A stretch of 64,000 nucleotides of DNA from Sphingopyxis sp. YF1 (GTDB lineage Bacteria; Pseudomonadota; Alphaproteobacteria; Sphingomonadales; Sphingomonadaceae), in the NCBI RefSeq assembly GCF_022701295.1, contig NZ_CP033204.1, forward strand, positions 1,426,001 through 1,490,000, read 5' to 3'. Position 1 is the first letter of the stretch. Every line of letters begins with the position of its first letter. The notes below the pieces were generated by a model. The model did no database searches. It saw only the letters and a list, made by a program, of their open reading frames with translations, and was not told where the DNA came from. This document shows, one piece after another, positions 45,201 to 52,717 of the stretch. A program made the position numbers and the translations under genes.

Positions 45201-45685
45201 TCGATCTTGCGATCGTCGAGCGCATCGCCCGACAAGGCCGTCATCGCGATCGGCACGTCGGTGATCTTCTCTTCCTTCCGCTGCGCCGTGACGATGATTT
45301 CGCTGTCACTTTCAATTGCAGGGCTGGCTGCGGCGGGCGGGGGTGCGTTTCCCTCGCGTGGCGGGGCGGCGGGCGCTGCGGGAACGACCGAATAGGTCTG
45401 TGCGCCGGTGCGCCGCGCGACCAGCCCGGTGCCGTCGAGCAAAACGGCCAGCGCACGCTCCACCGTCATCGCGCCGCGGACCGCATTGGCCCGCTTGTTC
45501 TGCGTATAACGCCGAGCGGCGACGATCTGGATATCGGCCTGCCGGCCGAGTTCGGCGATGCCGCTGGCGGCCGCCTGCGCTGGCACCTCGAACGCCTTGC
45601 TCTGCGCCGAAGCCGGGCTTGCCGCCGCGACCCAGACGATTGCCACCGATGCCAGAAGCGCGCCGCGCCCGATTCCATTCCCCAT
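42224..45685 (-). CDS. TonB-dependent receptor with STN signalling domain
   Basis: 1153 residues from 45685 (AGGGGAGAG before it). Signal peptide (MGNGIGRGALLASVAIVWVAAASPASAQ), then an STN domain (~30-105: FEVPAQAAASGIAELGRQADIQIVAARRYTQNKRANAVRGAMTVERALAVLLDGTGL), a Pro/Ala linker, TonB box (SEIIVTAQRKEE), plug (VPIAMTALSGDALDDR; RVEVLRGPQGTLYGRNATAGVVN) and barrel ending FNASLKF. The STN domain reports ligand binding to the FecR-like protein next door. The ligand (siderophore or other) is unknown. The middle of the gene is much more AT-rich than its start; see findings. Confidence 0.95.
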   Translation of the reverse strand: MGNGIGRGALLASVAIVWVAAASPASAQSKAFEVPAQAAASGIAELGRQADIQIVAARRYTQNKRANAVRGAMTVERALAVLLDGTGLVARRTGAQTYSVVPAAPAAPPREGNAPPPAAASPAIESDSEIIVTAQRKEEKITDVPIAMTALSGDALDDRKIEGGPELLRAVPNVSFTKTNFSMYNFSIRGIGTQSISATSDPAVAVSFNSTPLVRNRLFEAEFFDLNRVEVLRGPQGTLYGRNATAGVVNMIPALPGPTFGGELKGETGSFETRRLSGMLNVPISDTLGVRVAGMMTKRDGFDYNSFFGTRINGRDLWSTRATLAWEPSDRFKANVIWQHFEEDDNRSRSAKQLCTPDPGASKIGSVEITDPGLRGRISQGCLPGSLYDDAAYGKPNSAALVYLYFPSTSMRVGNRLEGRFTQIPVPAVIADPMGGGTQSRNLREIESNWDPIFRAKNDVVQFNWEYKPSDTLQFISQTAYSRDRFYSSQDYNRFVTEPMFSDSSAGPLYSGTRPLDLEKFPGPTPGGVFCDYQLGCSDRMVSADLSRSRNRQWSQEFRLQSSFDGPLNFLVGANYLDFKSQDDYYVFNNMFTYVAQWEFSRAPIIPAAPSYAGDGWILRPCELGNEDRECPYVDTNPIDSLNNQGHNYFLSQNGVRIKSKAMFGELYWNISEDLKLTIGARYTKDKKRADQIPSQLLLGGGRNSPSVIASGGPDSALGKQYIGDITGGRVNSGYPAQDDINLSWGKFTGRAVLDWKPDISFTDDSLIYASISRGYKGGGVNPPRIDFNPNVVQFQFLPQTFRPEYVNALEIGMKHSFDGGRFTLNTTGFFYDYKDFQVSQIVDRIAYNENFNATSWGLELEAAWRPSRAFRVDGNLGYLRTRLGKGAQSIDVMDRTQGDPDWVVLRPWLQVPSNCIAPRAYVEQILKANAGGLIPKTPGETALILSSLCPGADRLGSWNPARPVRVTGLNYWNPTRGNALINPAYGFTYDPTAPYDPAKVGALVPYDPANPQAWLGGSSGAPNGGRGFYADLEGNELPNAPRLTANIGSQYTFFLEGGDWELTFRGDYYFQSKSFGRVYNTEFDRLRAWDNVNVAVTLARPESDLSFQLYVKNLFKKMPITGFFVNSDDNGLTTNVFTPDPRIIGFNASLKF

Positions 45686-45775
45686 TCCGTCTCTCCCCTG
45701 ACGGGCGCTTTTTTCGCCCCCGACCAGCAAGAGCCTCAAGTGCGCGATTTCCTTTTTCAGGCCGGGCAGATCGCC

Positions 45776-46732
45776 TCAACGATCGGGCGTGCCGATACGG
45801 ATCTGCGTTGGCTCGGACAGGTCCACGGGCACGCCGAGGCTGACCTCGACGGCCTTGGCGAAACCCTCCGGATCGTCGGTTCGGAACACCCCGTCGAACC
45901 GCTCGCCAGCGATCGCCGGATCGCCGACGACGATCCGGCGCCGGTTGTAGCGGTTGAACTCGGCGGCGGCGGCGTCGAGCCGATCGCCGGCGAGGTCGAT
46001 CTTGCCGTTGCGCCACGCGAGCGCGCGGTCGATCGCCGATGGCGCGGCGGGCGTTTCCGCGATCGCGGCATCGTCGGCAACGAAGGCGCGCGATCCCGCC
46101 GCCAGCCGCACGCGATGTCCCTCGGCCCCGTCGGCCCACACCTCGACCACACCTTCGGTGACCAGCACATGCGCGCCGCGGTCGCCGCGCCGTACCGAAA
46201 AGGCCGTGCCGACCGCGCGGATGCGCGCGCGCCCCGCCGCGACGACGAACGGCCGGTTGCTGTCGCTGGCGACCTGGAACCATGCCTCGCCCCGGTCGAG
46301 CCGCACGTCGCGCCCCGTCTCCGCCAGCCGCACCTCGATGGCGCTCGCGGTGTTGATCGCGGCGATCGAACCGTCACCCAGCGGCACCCGCCGGATTTCA
46401 CCCACCGCCGTCGCGTAGCTGGTGCCGCCCGACAGCAGCGCGACCCCGGCGATCGACGCCGCGATCGCCGCGCCGCCGCCGGCGAGCAGCCCCCGGCGAC
46501 TGAATCGCGGGGCAGGCGCGGCCCTGTCGCGCGACGCGGCATGCGCCGCAAACGGACGGTCGAGGGTCATCCATGCGGCCTGCGCGCGCAGCAAGGCGCC
46601 CGGATGCCGCGGGTCGCGGGCCAGCCAGGCGTCAAGCTCGTCCTCATTCGCATCGGACCAGTCGTCGCCATCCATCCGCGCGACATAGCGCGCAGCTTCG
46701 GCATCGATGTCCCCGGCGCGCCGATCCGTCAT
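45776..46732 (-). CDS. FecR-family anti-sigma/sigma-regulator
   Basis: 318 residues. N-terminal DUF4880-like segment (AARYVARMDGDDWSDANEDELDAWLARDPRHPGAL), a hydrophobic helix with a twin-arginine-like start (FSRRGLLAGGGAAIAASIAGVALLSGG, ~79-105), then the periplasmic FecR domain (GEIRRVPLGDGSIAAINTASAIEVRL; GEAWFQVASDSNRPFVVAAGRARIRAVGTAFSV) and an STN-like end. In the inner membrane it takes the signal from the receptor to the sigma factor. It overlaps the sigma gene by 4 bases and lies 90 bases before the receptor gene. Confidence 0.92.
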   Translation of the reverse strand: MTDRRAGDIDAEAARYVARMDGDDWSDANEDELDAWLARDPRHPGALLRAQAAWMTLDRPFAAHAASRDRAAPAPRFSRRGLLAGGGAAIAASIAGVALLSGGTSYATAVGEIRRVPLGDGSIAAINTASAIEVRLAETGRDVRLDRGEAWFQVASDSNRPFVVAAGRARIRAVGTAFSVRRGDRGAHVLVTEGVVEVWADGAEGHRVRLAAGSRAFVADDAAIAETPAAPSAIDRALAWRNGKIDLAGDRLDAAAAEFNRYNRRRIVVGDPAIAGERFDGVFRTDDPEGFAKAVEVSLGVPVDLSEPTQIRIGTPDR

Positions 46733-47358
46733 GCGCCGCCTCCTCCGCCCTCAAAGGCGGCAAGGCGCGCCGCACTCACCGCCTCGCCGTCGCGCCAGGC
46801 GCGCTGGACCGCCTGCACGCCCTGATGGATTTCATTTTCGACGATGCTCTCGCTGACCCCGAGCGCCGCCGCGATCTCGCGCTGCGAATAGCCTTCGAGC
46901 TTGCGCATCCGGACGATCCGGCCACGGCGCTCGGGCAAGGCGTCGATCAGCGCGAGCAGGCGCCGATAGTCGAGTCGGCTGCTCGCCTCGCGCTCGGGCG
47001 AAGGGCGGATATCGTCGCGATAGGCGTCGATCTCGGCGATCGCCTCGATCGGAACTACCCGCGCCCGGCGCAAGCGGCGGATGAGGAGATTGCGGGCGAT
47101 CGAGAAAAAATAGGCATCGGGGCGGTCGATGTGATCGACGCTGTCGAGCGCCGCCAGCCGCGAATAGGATTCCTGGATCAACTCGTCGACATCCTCTTGC
47201 GACGCGCGGGCGCGGGCCAGCCAGGCACGCACGGCGGGTTCGTGGGGAATGACATGCTCGGTCACCCACGCGGCCATGCGGCGTCGCCGCTCGAACTTGG
47301 CGCCCTTCGTCGTGGGCTTCCCTCCCTCTCCCGAGATATTATCGTCTTGCGGTTTCAA
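46729..47358 (-). CDS. ECF RNA polymerase sigma factor (FecI-like)
   Basis: 209 residues. Region 2 at ~30-100 (VRAWLARARASQEDVDELIQESYSRLAALDSVDHIDRPDAYFFSIARNLLIRRLRRARV) and region 4 at ~133-185 (LALIDALPERRGRIVRMRKLEGYSQREIAAALGVSESIVENEIHQGVQAV). With FecR and the STN receptor it completes the surface-signalling trio. It is the first gene of the leftward operon. No consensus ECF promoter could be pointed to with confidence. Confidence 0.92.
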   Translation of the reverse strand: MKPQDDNISGEGGKPTTKGAKFERRRRMAAWVTEHVIPHEPAVRAWLARARASQEDVDELIQESYSRLAALDSVDHIDRPDAYFFSIARNLLIRRLRRARVVPIEAIAEIDAYRDDIRPSPEREASSRLDYRRLLALIDALPERRGRIVRMRKLEGYSQREIAAALGVSESIVENEIHQGVQAVQRAWRDGEAVSAARLAAFEGGGGGA

Positions 47359-47461
47359 GAGCCACCGGCGAGATTTTTCCTTTTTCGACCGCCAAAAATT
47401 ATCGGACAGCGGGCAATCGCGCGTGGCAGGCTAAATGTTCAAATCCTGCGTGAGGCGGCGT

Positions 47462-47563
47462 GATACTGACGCGAGCGACCAGTTGTTCGAGCAACGCCCG
47501 CGACCGCGGCGTCTTCCGATATTCGATGACATGCGGTGCGATCCCGGCGTTGCGGATCATCGC
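47462..47563 (-). pseudogene. Arsenate reductase (arsC) remnant
   Basis: A 33-residue stretch MIRNAGIAPHVIEYRKTPRS plus RALLEQLVARVSI aligns with the region after the catalytic Cys of ArsC (E. coli MIRNSGTEPTIILYLENPPS, then RDELVKLIADMGI). The N-terminal Cys motif and the rest of the protein are missing; the frame on either side has no likeness. It lies in the 483-base gap 47359-47841, where I see no intact gene. A gene remnant is the best reading; chance is not excluded for so short a match. Confidence 0.5.
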
Positions 47564-47841
47564 GGAGCCTGTTGCGCGATGCGCCGCGCCTTTCACAAGG
47601 CGGCGGCAACATGAGGGGAGCGATGCGTCCGTTTTGCTCATTGCCAAGATGTGACGCGTTCGTGCGCTATGGCGTTCATCAAAAGCAGGGAATGAAAAAC
47701 GCCATTGCTCTTGGAAGCAGGTTTGCAATGCAGCGTGATACATGGGTTCGAATTTTCCTGGCGTTCCACAGGGCGCCATTTCGCGTGCTCGCTTCCGGAA
47801 GGAAGTCAGCCGCACAGGTAATGCTACATCGTTGAATTATA

Positions 47842-47917
47842 TGGTGAGCCCTGCTGGGTTCGAACCAGCGACCTACTGATTAAAAGTCAGTTGCTCTACC
47901 GACTGAGCTAAGGGCCC
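47842..47917 (-). tRNA. tRNA-Lys (TTT anticodon)
   Basis: 76 nucleotides on the minus strand. Acceptor stem GGGCCCT pairs with AGGGCTC, discriminator A, encoded CCA end (TGG at 47842-47844 on plus). D-arm TAGCTCAGTCGGTAGAGCA, anticodon stem CTGAC/GTCAG with loop TTTTAAT and anticodon TTT, T-arm GGTTCGAACC. All cloverleaf elements are present. Confidence 0.95.
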
Positions 47918-47958
47918 ATCGCGGCGCCGGGGTGGCCGACGCGGGACAGGTCGCCGCC

Positions 47959-48492
47959 CTAGTGCGCCGATCCGCTGCGGTCAACCGGCTTTGCTTGCAC
48001 CAGCCGCGCGGCGAGCTGGCGGATGCTGTGGCGGAGCAACGGATGACGCCAGCGCGGAACGATCGTGCGCAGCGGGCCGAGCACGAAGTCGCGTTCGGCC
48101 ATCGCGGGATGCGGGATGGTCAGCGCGGGGTCGCTCCACGCGCCGCCCGACCACAGCAAGATGTCGAGGTCGAGCGTCCGTGCGCACCAGCGCTGCCCGG
48201 TGCGGCGGCCGAAGCTGGCCTCGATCGTCTGCAGCCGTTCGAGCAGGTCGGGCGGGGGCAGGGGCGAGGCAACGAGCGCGACCGCATTGGCGTAGCGGCG
48301 GCGCGAGGGACCGAGCGGCGCGCTCGCAATGATCGGGCTCGCGTCGACGGGTTCGATGTCGTCGCTTTCGAGCGCGGCGAGTGCGGCGAGCAGCACGCGG
48401 CGGGGGTCGCCGTGCCGGACATGGCGGCGGTTCGAGCCGAGACCGATGGCATAGAGAGCCAGCGGCGCGCGCGGGGGCGTTGCATCGTGCAT
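47959..48492 (-). CDS. folK: HPPK, 2-amino-4-hydroxy-6-hydroxymethyldihydropteridine diphosphokinase
   Basis: 177 residues. It transfers pyrophosphate from ATP to hydroxymethyl-dihydropterin, the step before FolP. Signature: YAIGLGSNRRHVRHG at the start, PLGPSRRRYANAVALVASPL, and RTLDLDILLWSGG with the two Mg-binding Asp. It stands apart from folP (13.3 kb), so the two steps are not co-operonic. Divergent from the UDG gene. Confidence 0.93.
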   Translation of the reverse strand: MHDATPPRAPLALYAIGLGSNRRHVRHGDPRRVLLAALAALESDDIEPVDASPIIASAPLGPSRRRYANAVALVASPLPPPDLLERLQTIEASFGRRTGQRWCARTLDLDILLWSGGAWSDPALTIPHPAMAERDFVLGPLRTIVPRWRHPLLRHSIRQLAARLVQAKPVDRSGSAH

Positions 48493-48512
48493 GGTCCAGC
48501 GCCTATCGCAGG

Positions 48513-49172
48513 ATGGTGGCGATTGACAGCCCCTTGCCCGGCACCGAGCCGCCGCGCGATTGCCCGCGCTGCCCGCGGCTCGTCGCGCTGCGCGGCGCGT
48601 GTCGGGCCGAGCATCCCGACTGGTGGAACGCGCCCGTCTACGCCTTCGGTGACCGCGATGCTTGGCTCGCCCTTGCCGGACTCGCGCCGGGCAAACATGG
48701 CGCGAACCGGACCGGTCGCCCCTTTACCGGCGATTATGCGGGCGACCTGCTGTTCGAAACGCTCGCCAATTTCGGGCTAAGCAGGGGGCATTATGATGCG
48801 CGCATCGACGACGGGCTGGCGCTCGACGGCGCGATCATCGTCAACAGCGTCAAATGCCTGCCGCCCCAGAACAAGCCGACGCCCGCGGAAATCGCCAATT
48901 GCCGACCCTTTTTCGAGGCGCAGATGGCGAGATTGCCCGGGTTGCGCGTCGTGATCGCGCTCGGGCGGATCGCGCACGACGCGGTGCTGCGCGCGGCGGG
49001 GCTCCGCCTTGCGGCGCACCCCTTTGCGCATGGCGCGGTGCACGAGCTGCCGGGCGGGCGCCGCCTCGTCGACAGCTATCATTGCTCGCGCTACAATACG
49101 AACACCGGGCGGCTGACTGCAGCGATGTTTGCCGAGGTGTTCCGCAAGGCTCTGGAACTGCGCGAAGTCTGA
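48513..49172 (+). CDS. Uracil-DNA glycosylase, family 5 (UdgB-like)
   Basis: 219 residues from ATG 48513; the open frame is longer upstream but has no likeness there. Motif 1 GLAPGKHGANRTGRPFTGDYAGDLLF is the family-5 form, with Ala/Gly where uracil-specific enzymes have Asp or Glu. Cysteines at CPRCPRLVALRGACR and VNSVKC LPPQNK bind the 4Fe-4S cluster of families 4 and 5. The C-terminal DSYHCSRYNTNTGRLTAAMF holds the motif 2 HxSxxN-like site. Removes uracil and other deaminated bases. Confidence 0.9.
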   Translation: MVAIDSPLPGTEPPRDCPRCPRLVALRGACRAEHPDWWNAPVYAFGDRDAWLALAGLAPGKHGANRTGRPFTGDYAGDLLFETLANFGLSRGHYDARIDDGLALDGAIIVNSVKCLPPQNKPTPAEIANCRPFFEAQMARLPGLRVVIALGRIAHDAVLRAAGLRLAAHPFAHGAVHELPGGRRLVDSYHCSRYNTNTGRLTAAMFAEVFRKALELREV

Positions 49173-49215
49173 ATAGCGTGCGCCCGTCATTGCGAGAAGC
49201 GTATGACGGGCTGGG

Positions 49216-49692
49216 CTATACCAGCGGTCCGAATTCCTCGACCAGTCCGCGATAAAGCACGCGCTTGAACGGAACGATCAGCTTTTCGATCTCGCCGAGT
49301 TCGGCCCAGCGCCAGGCGCGAAACTCCTGGTGTCTGGTGTGGATGTCGACGTCGCTGTCCTGCCCCATGAAACGCATCAGGAACCAGTGCTGGCGCTGGC
49401 CGCGATATTGGCCGCCCCACATCTTGCCGACCAGATGGTCGGGCAGGTCGTAGAAATATTCCTCGCGGCTGCGCGCGATGATCTCGACGAGCCCGCTGTG
49501 GATGCCCGTTTCCTCGCCGAGCTCGCGGATCGCCGCGGTTTCGGCATCCTCGCCCTCGTCGATCCCGCCCTGCGGCATCTGCCAGGCTTCGCTCGACGTA
49601 TCGAGCCGCTGGCCGACGAAGACGCGGCCGTCGCGATTGGCGAGCATGACGCCCGCGCAGGGGCGATAGGGGAGTTTGCTGTGATCGATCAT
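49216..49692 (-). CDS. rppH: RNA pyrophosphohydrolase (NUDIX)
   Basis: 158 residues, start at 49692. MIDHSKLPYRPCAGVMLANRDGRVFVGQRLD is the RppH start, and the NUDIX box is GGIDEGEDAETAAIRELGEETGI. KMWGGQYRGQRQHWFLMRF and EFRAWRWAELGEIEKLIVPFKRVLYRGL are family-specific. It removes pyrophosphate from mRNA 5' ends to start decay. It overlaps the esterase gene stop by 4 bases (ATGA). Confidence 0.93.
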   Translation of the reverse strand: MIDHSKLPYRPCAGVMLANRDGRVFVGQRLDTSSEAWQMPQGGIDEGEDAETAAIRELGEETGIHSGLVEIIARSREEYFYDLPDHLVGKMWGGQYRGQRQHWFLMRFMGQDSDVDIHTRHQEFRAWRWAELGEIEKLIVPFKRVLYRGLVEEFGPLV

Positions 49693-50645
49693 GCCGTGCG
49701 GGTAGCTTCGGCGACGATCGCTTTCAAGACGGCGAGCGCCCCGCGGATATCGTCCTTCGCGCTCGGGATGGCCTGCGACAGGTTGATATAGCCGTGGATC
49801 GTGCCGGCCCCTTCGCGATAGGTCGTCGCGACGCCTGCCTCGACCAGCTTGGCGGCATAGGCGCGTCCCTGGTCGCGCAGCGGATCGAGTCCGGCGGTCA
49901 CCAGCAGCGTCGGCGGCAGCCCTTCGGCGGGGAAATCGAGCGGCGACGCGCGATAGTCGGCGGGGTCGGCGGCATATTGATTGCCGAACCACGTCATGCT
50001 GCCCTCGGTCAGCAGATGGCCTTCGCCGAAATCGCGGTAGCTCTGCCAGTCATTGTGCGTCGTGACCGCCGGATAGATCGGATGGATCGCGATCACCGGC
50101 TTCGATGCCGGATTGTCGCGCAGCGTCAGTGCGGTGACGATCGTCAGATTGCCGCCCGCGCTCTCGCCCGCGAGCACAAGGCCCGTGCACGGGATATTGT
50201 CGGCGACCCAGCGCGTCGCTGCCTCGCAATCCTCCGGTGCGGCGGGGAAGGGGTGTTCGGGGGCGAGGCGGTAATCGACCGCGATGACCGGCATGTCGAG
50301 CTGGCGCGCGGCTTCGGCGCACCAGCCGTCGTGCGTGTTCAGGTCGCCGATCACCCAGCCGCCGCCATGATAGAAGACCAGCACCGGACCGGTTTCGCGG
50401 TCGGGGCGATTGTCATAGAGTCGGATGGCGATGTCGCCCGCGGGGCCGGGGATGGTCCGGTCCTCGACCTTGGCGACCTCGCCGCGCGGGCTGTCGGCCA
50501 TCTGCGCCATCGCGCGGAACATTTCGCGCGCGCCGTCGGCGGGGAGGTCTTCCGTCTTCGGGCCGTCCTGCGCGTTCAGGAAGGCCAGAAATGCCGCCAC
50601 GTCGGGGCGCGTATAATGGGTGGTGCCGTCGCTCATCCTGCTCAT
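49689..50645 (-). CDS. Alpha/beta hydrolase (hormone-sensitive-lipase family esterase)
   Basis: 318 residues. VLVFYHGGGWVIGDLNTHD (oxyanion HGGGW), catalytic Ser in LAGESAGGNLTIV, Asp in LVTAGLDPLRDQG, His in AGTIHGYINLSQ. This is a group IV (HSL) esterase on short acyl esters. Cytosolic, no signal peptide. Coupled to rppH by a 4-base overlap. Either of the two Met (50645, 50636) could be the start; neither has a strong ribosome-binding site. Confidence 0.92.
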   Translation of the reverse strand: MSRMSDGTTHYTRPDVAAFLAFLNAQDGPKTEDLPADGAREMFRAMAQMADSPRGEVAKVEDRTIPGPAGDIAIRLYDNRPDRETGPVLVFYHGGGWVIGDLNTHDGWCAEAARQLDMPVIAVDYRLAPEHPFPAAPEDCEAATRWVADNIPCTGLVLAGESAGGNLTIVTALTLRDNPASKPVIAIHPIYPAVTTHNDWQSYRDFGEGHLLTEGSMTWFGNQYAADPADYRASPLDFPAEGLPPTLLVTAGLDPLRDQGRAYAAKLVEAGVATTYREGAGTIHGYINLSQAIPSAKDDIRGALAVLKAIVAEATRTA

Positions 50646-50821
50646 CCCTCATTATGTTGTCGTGTCCGCTATTCGGCATCGACGATGCAAATTCAATCGC
50701 GAATCGAAACCGATCGTGCTTTCCTGCTTTGCGGCGCACAATTTTTTCTGAATTGCGGCAATGCGCGCACAGGCCTAGGCCAGCATCACAGGTTCGCAAG
50801 ATTCAAAGGCAGACAGATAAA

Positions 50822-52684
50822 ATGGCGACAGCGGTAGAGGACCGGGCCGACGATCGGCAGTCCCCCCTTTCGGATGCAGTGGTAGTCAGATTTGCAGGCG
50901 ACAGTGGCGACGGGATGCAGCTGACCGGCGGTCAGTTCACCCTTTCGTCGGCGCTCGCGGGTAACGACTTCGCGACCTTCCCCGACTTTCCCGCCGAAAT
51001 CCGCGCGCCGCAGGGCACGTTGTTCGGCGTCTCGGCGTTCCAGATCAATTTCGGTTCCTCGGCGATCGACACCGCGGGCGATGCGCCCGACGTGCTCGTC
51101 GCGATGAACCCAGCGGCGCTCAAGACCAATGTGCCGCAGCTGAAGCAGGGCGGGCTGATCATCGCCGACGAGGGCGAGTTCAACGACCGCAACCTCGCCA
51201 AGGCGAAATATGACGCCAACCCGCTCGAGGACGGCAGCCTCGCCAAATGGCAGCTCCTGAAGCTCAACATCAGCCAGCTCACCATGGACGCGGTCAAGCC
51301 CTTCGGGCTCGGCAACAAGGAGGCGCTGCGCTGCAAGAATATGTGGACGCTGGGGCTCGCGCTCTGGATGTTCGACCGCGACCGCCAGCCGCTGATCGAC
51401 TGGCTGAATGGCAAGTTCGCCAAGGATCCGAACCTCGCCGCCGCCAACGTCGCCGCGCTCAACGCAGGTCACGCCTACGGCGAGACCGCCGAACTCGCGG
51501 GCCCGCTCAAGCAGCATCATGTCGATCCCGCGCCGGTCGCACCCGGCCTCTATCGCACGCTGACCGGCGCCGAGGGCATCGCGCTGGGCCTCGTCGCGGG
51601 CGCGCAGCTCGCGAAGCTGCCGATGTTCTTCGGCGGCTATCCGATCACCCCGGCGTCGGCGATCCTGCATCATTTGTCGCGGCTCAAGGAATATGACGTC
51701 ACGACCTTCCAGGCCGAGGACGAGATCGCGGCGATCTGTTCGGCGATCGGCGCGAGCTATGCGGGCTCGCTCGGCGTCACCAGCTCGTCGGGGCCGGGTA
51801 TCGCGCTCAAGGGCGAGGCGATGGGGCTTGCGATCATGACCGAGTTGCCGCTCGTCATCGTCAATTCGCAGCGCGGCGGCCCCTCGACGGGGCTCCCGAC
51901 CAAGACCGAGCAGTCGGACCTCTATCAGGCGGTCTATGGCCGCAACGGCGACGCGCCGATGCCGGTGATCGCCGCGCGCTCGCCGGGCGACGCGTTCGAA
52001 TGCGCGATCGAGGCGTGCCGTATCGCGGTCCAGTACATGACCCCGGTGATGCTGCTCACCGACGGCTATATCGCCAATGCCGCCGAACCATGGGCGGTCC
52101 CCGACCTGACGACCTACGACGCCTTCCCGGTGCAATTCCTCACCGAGGTGCCCGAGGGCGGCTTCAAGCCCTACGGCCGCGACGAAAAGCTCGCGCGCCC
52201 GTGGGTCAGGCCCGGCACCCCCGGCCTGCTCCACCGCATCGGCGGGATCGAGAAGGAAGTCGACACCGGCCACATCAACTATGCGCCCGCCAATCACCAG
52301 GCGATGACCGACATCCGCAAGGACAAGATCGACGGCATCAAGGTCCCCGACCAGATCGTCGAACTCGGCGCCGAAGGCGGCAAGCTCGCGGTGGTCGGCT
52401 GGGGTTCGACCTTCGGCCCGATCCATCAGGCGGTGCGGAGGAAGCGCGCCGAGGGCAAGGATGTCAGCCACGTCCACATCCGCCACATCTGGCCGCTCCC
52501 TGCCAACCTCGGCGAGCTGCTCAAGAGCTATGACAAGGTGATCGTGCCCGAAATGAACACCGGACAGCTCAAGACCGTGCTGCGCGACCAGTATCTGGTC
52601 GACGCCAAGCCCGTGAACAAGGTGTCGGGCCAGCCCTTCACCATCGCCGAGATCGAAGCCGCCATCGAAGAGGCGCTGGGCTGA
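50822..52684 (+). CDS. korA: 2-oxoacid:acceptor oxidoreductase alpha/gamma subunit (KorA)
   Basis: 620 residues, the fused gamma-alpha form. Residues ~20-215 are the gamma domain (VVVRFAGDSGDGMQLTGGQFTLSSALAGNDFATFPDFPAEIRAPQGT); the rest is alpha (GAEGIALGLVAGAQLAKLPMFFGGYPITPASAILHHL; TSSSGPGIALKGEAMGLAIMTELPLVIVNSQRGGPSTGLPTKTEQ). It oxidises 2-oxoglutarate to succinyl-CoA with ferredoxin as acceptor. Partner korB follows 33 bases later. Start at 50822 is chosen where family likeness begins; a clear ribosome-binding site is lacking. Confidence 0.93.
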   Translation: MATAVEDRADDRQSPLSDAVVVRFAGDSGDGMQLTGGQFTLSSALAGNDFATFPDFPAEIRAPQGTLFGVSAFQINFGSSAIDTAGDAPDVLVAMNPAALKTNVPQLKQGGLIIADEGEFNDRNLAKAKYDANPLEDGSLAKWQLLKLNISQLTMDAVKPFGLGNKEALRCKNMWTLGLALWMFDRDRQPLIDWLNGKFAKDPNLAAANVAALNAGHAYGETAELAGPLKQHHVDPAPVAPGLYRTLTGAEGIALGLVAGAQLAKLPMFFGGYPITPASAILHHLSRLKEYDVTTFQAEDEIAAICSAIGASYAGSLGVTSSSGPGIALKGEAMGLAIMTELPLVIVNSQRGGPSTGLPTKTEQSDLYQAVYGRNGDAPMPVIAARSPGDAFECAIEACRIAVQYMTPVMLLTDGYIANAAEPWAVPDLTTYDAFPVQFLTEVPEGGFKPYGRDEKLARPWVRPGTPGLLHRIGGIEKEVDTGHINYAPANHQAMTDIRKDKIDGIKVPDQIVELGAEGGKLAVVGWGSTFGPIHQAVRRKRAEGKDVSHVHIRHIWPLPANLGELLKSYDKVIVPEMNTGQLKTVLRDQYLVDAKPVNKVSGQPFTIAEIEAAIEEALG

Positions 52685-52717
52685 CGCGGCAGCGTTGTTG
52701 CCCCGAGAGGATATGCA

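Noticed and set aside
47399..47815. The 138-codon minus frame around the arsC-like stretch as an intact gene
   Set aside because: Only ~33 residues resemble ArsC; the remainder is unlike any protein, so only a remnant is claimed.
47842..47917. Integrated element using tRNA-Lys as attachment site
   Set aside because: No integrase gene and no repeat of the tRNA 3' end were found nearby.
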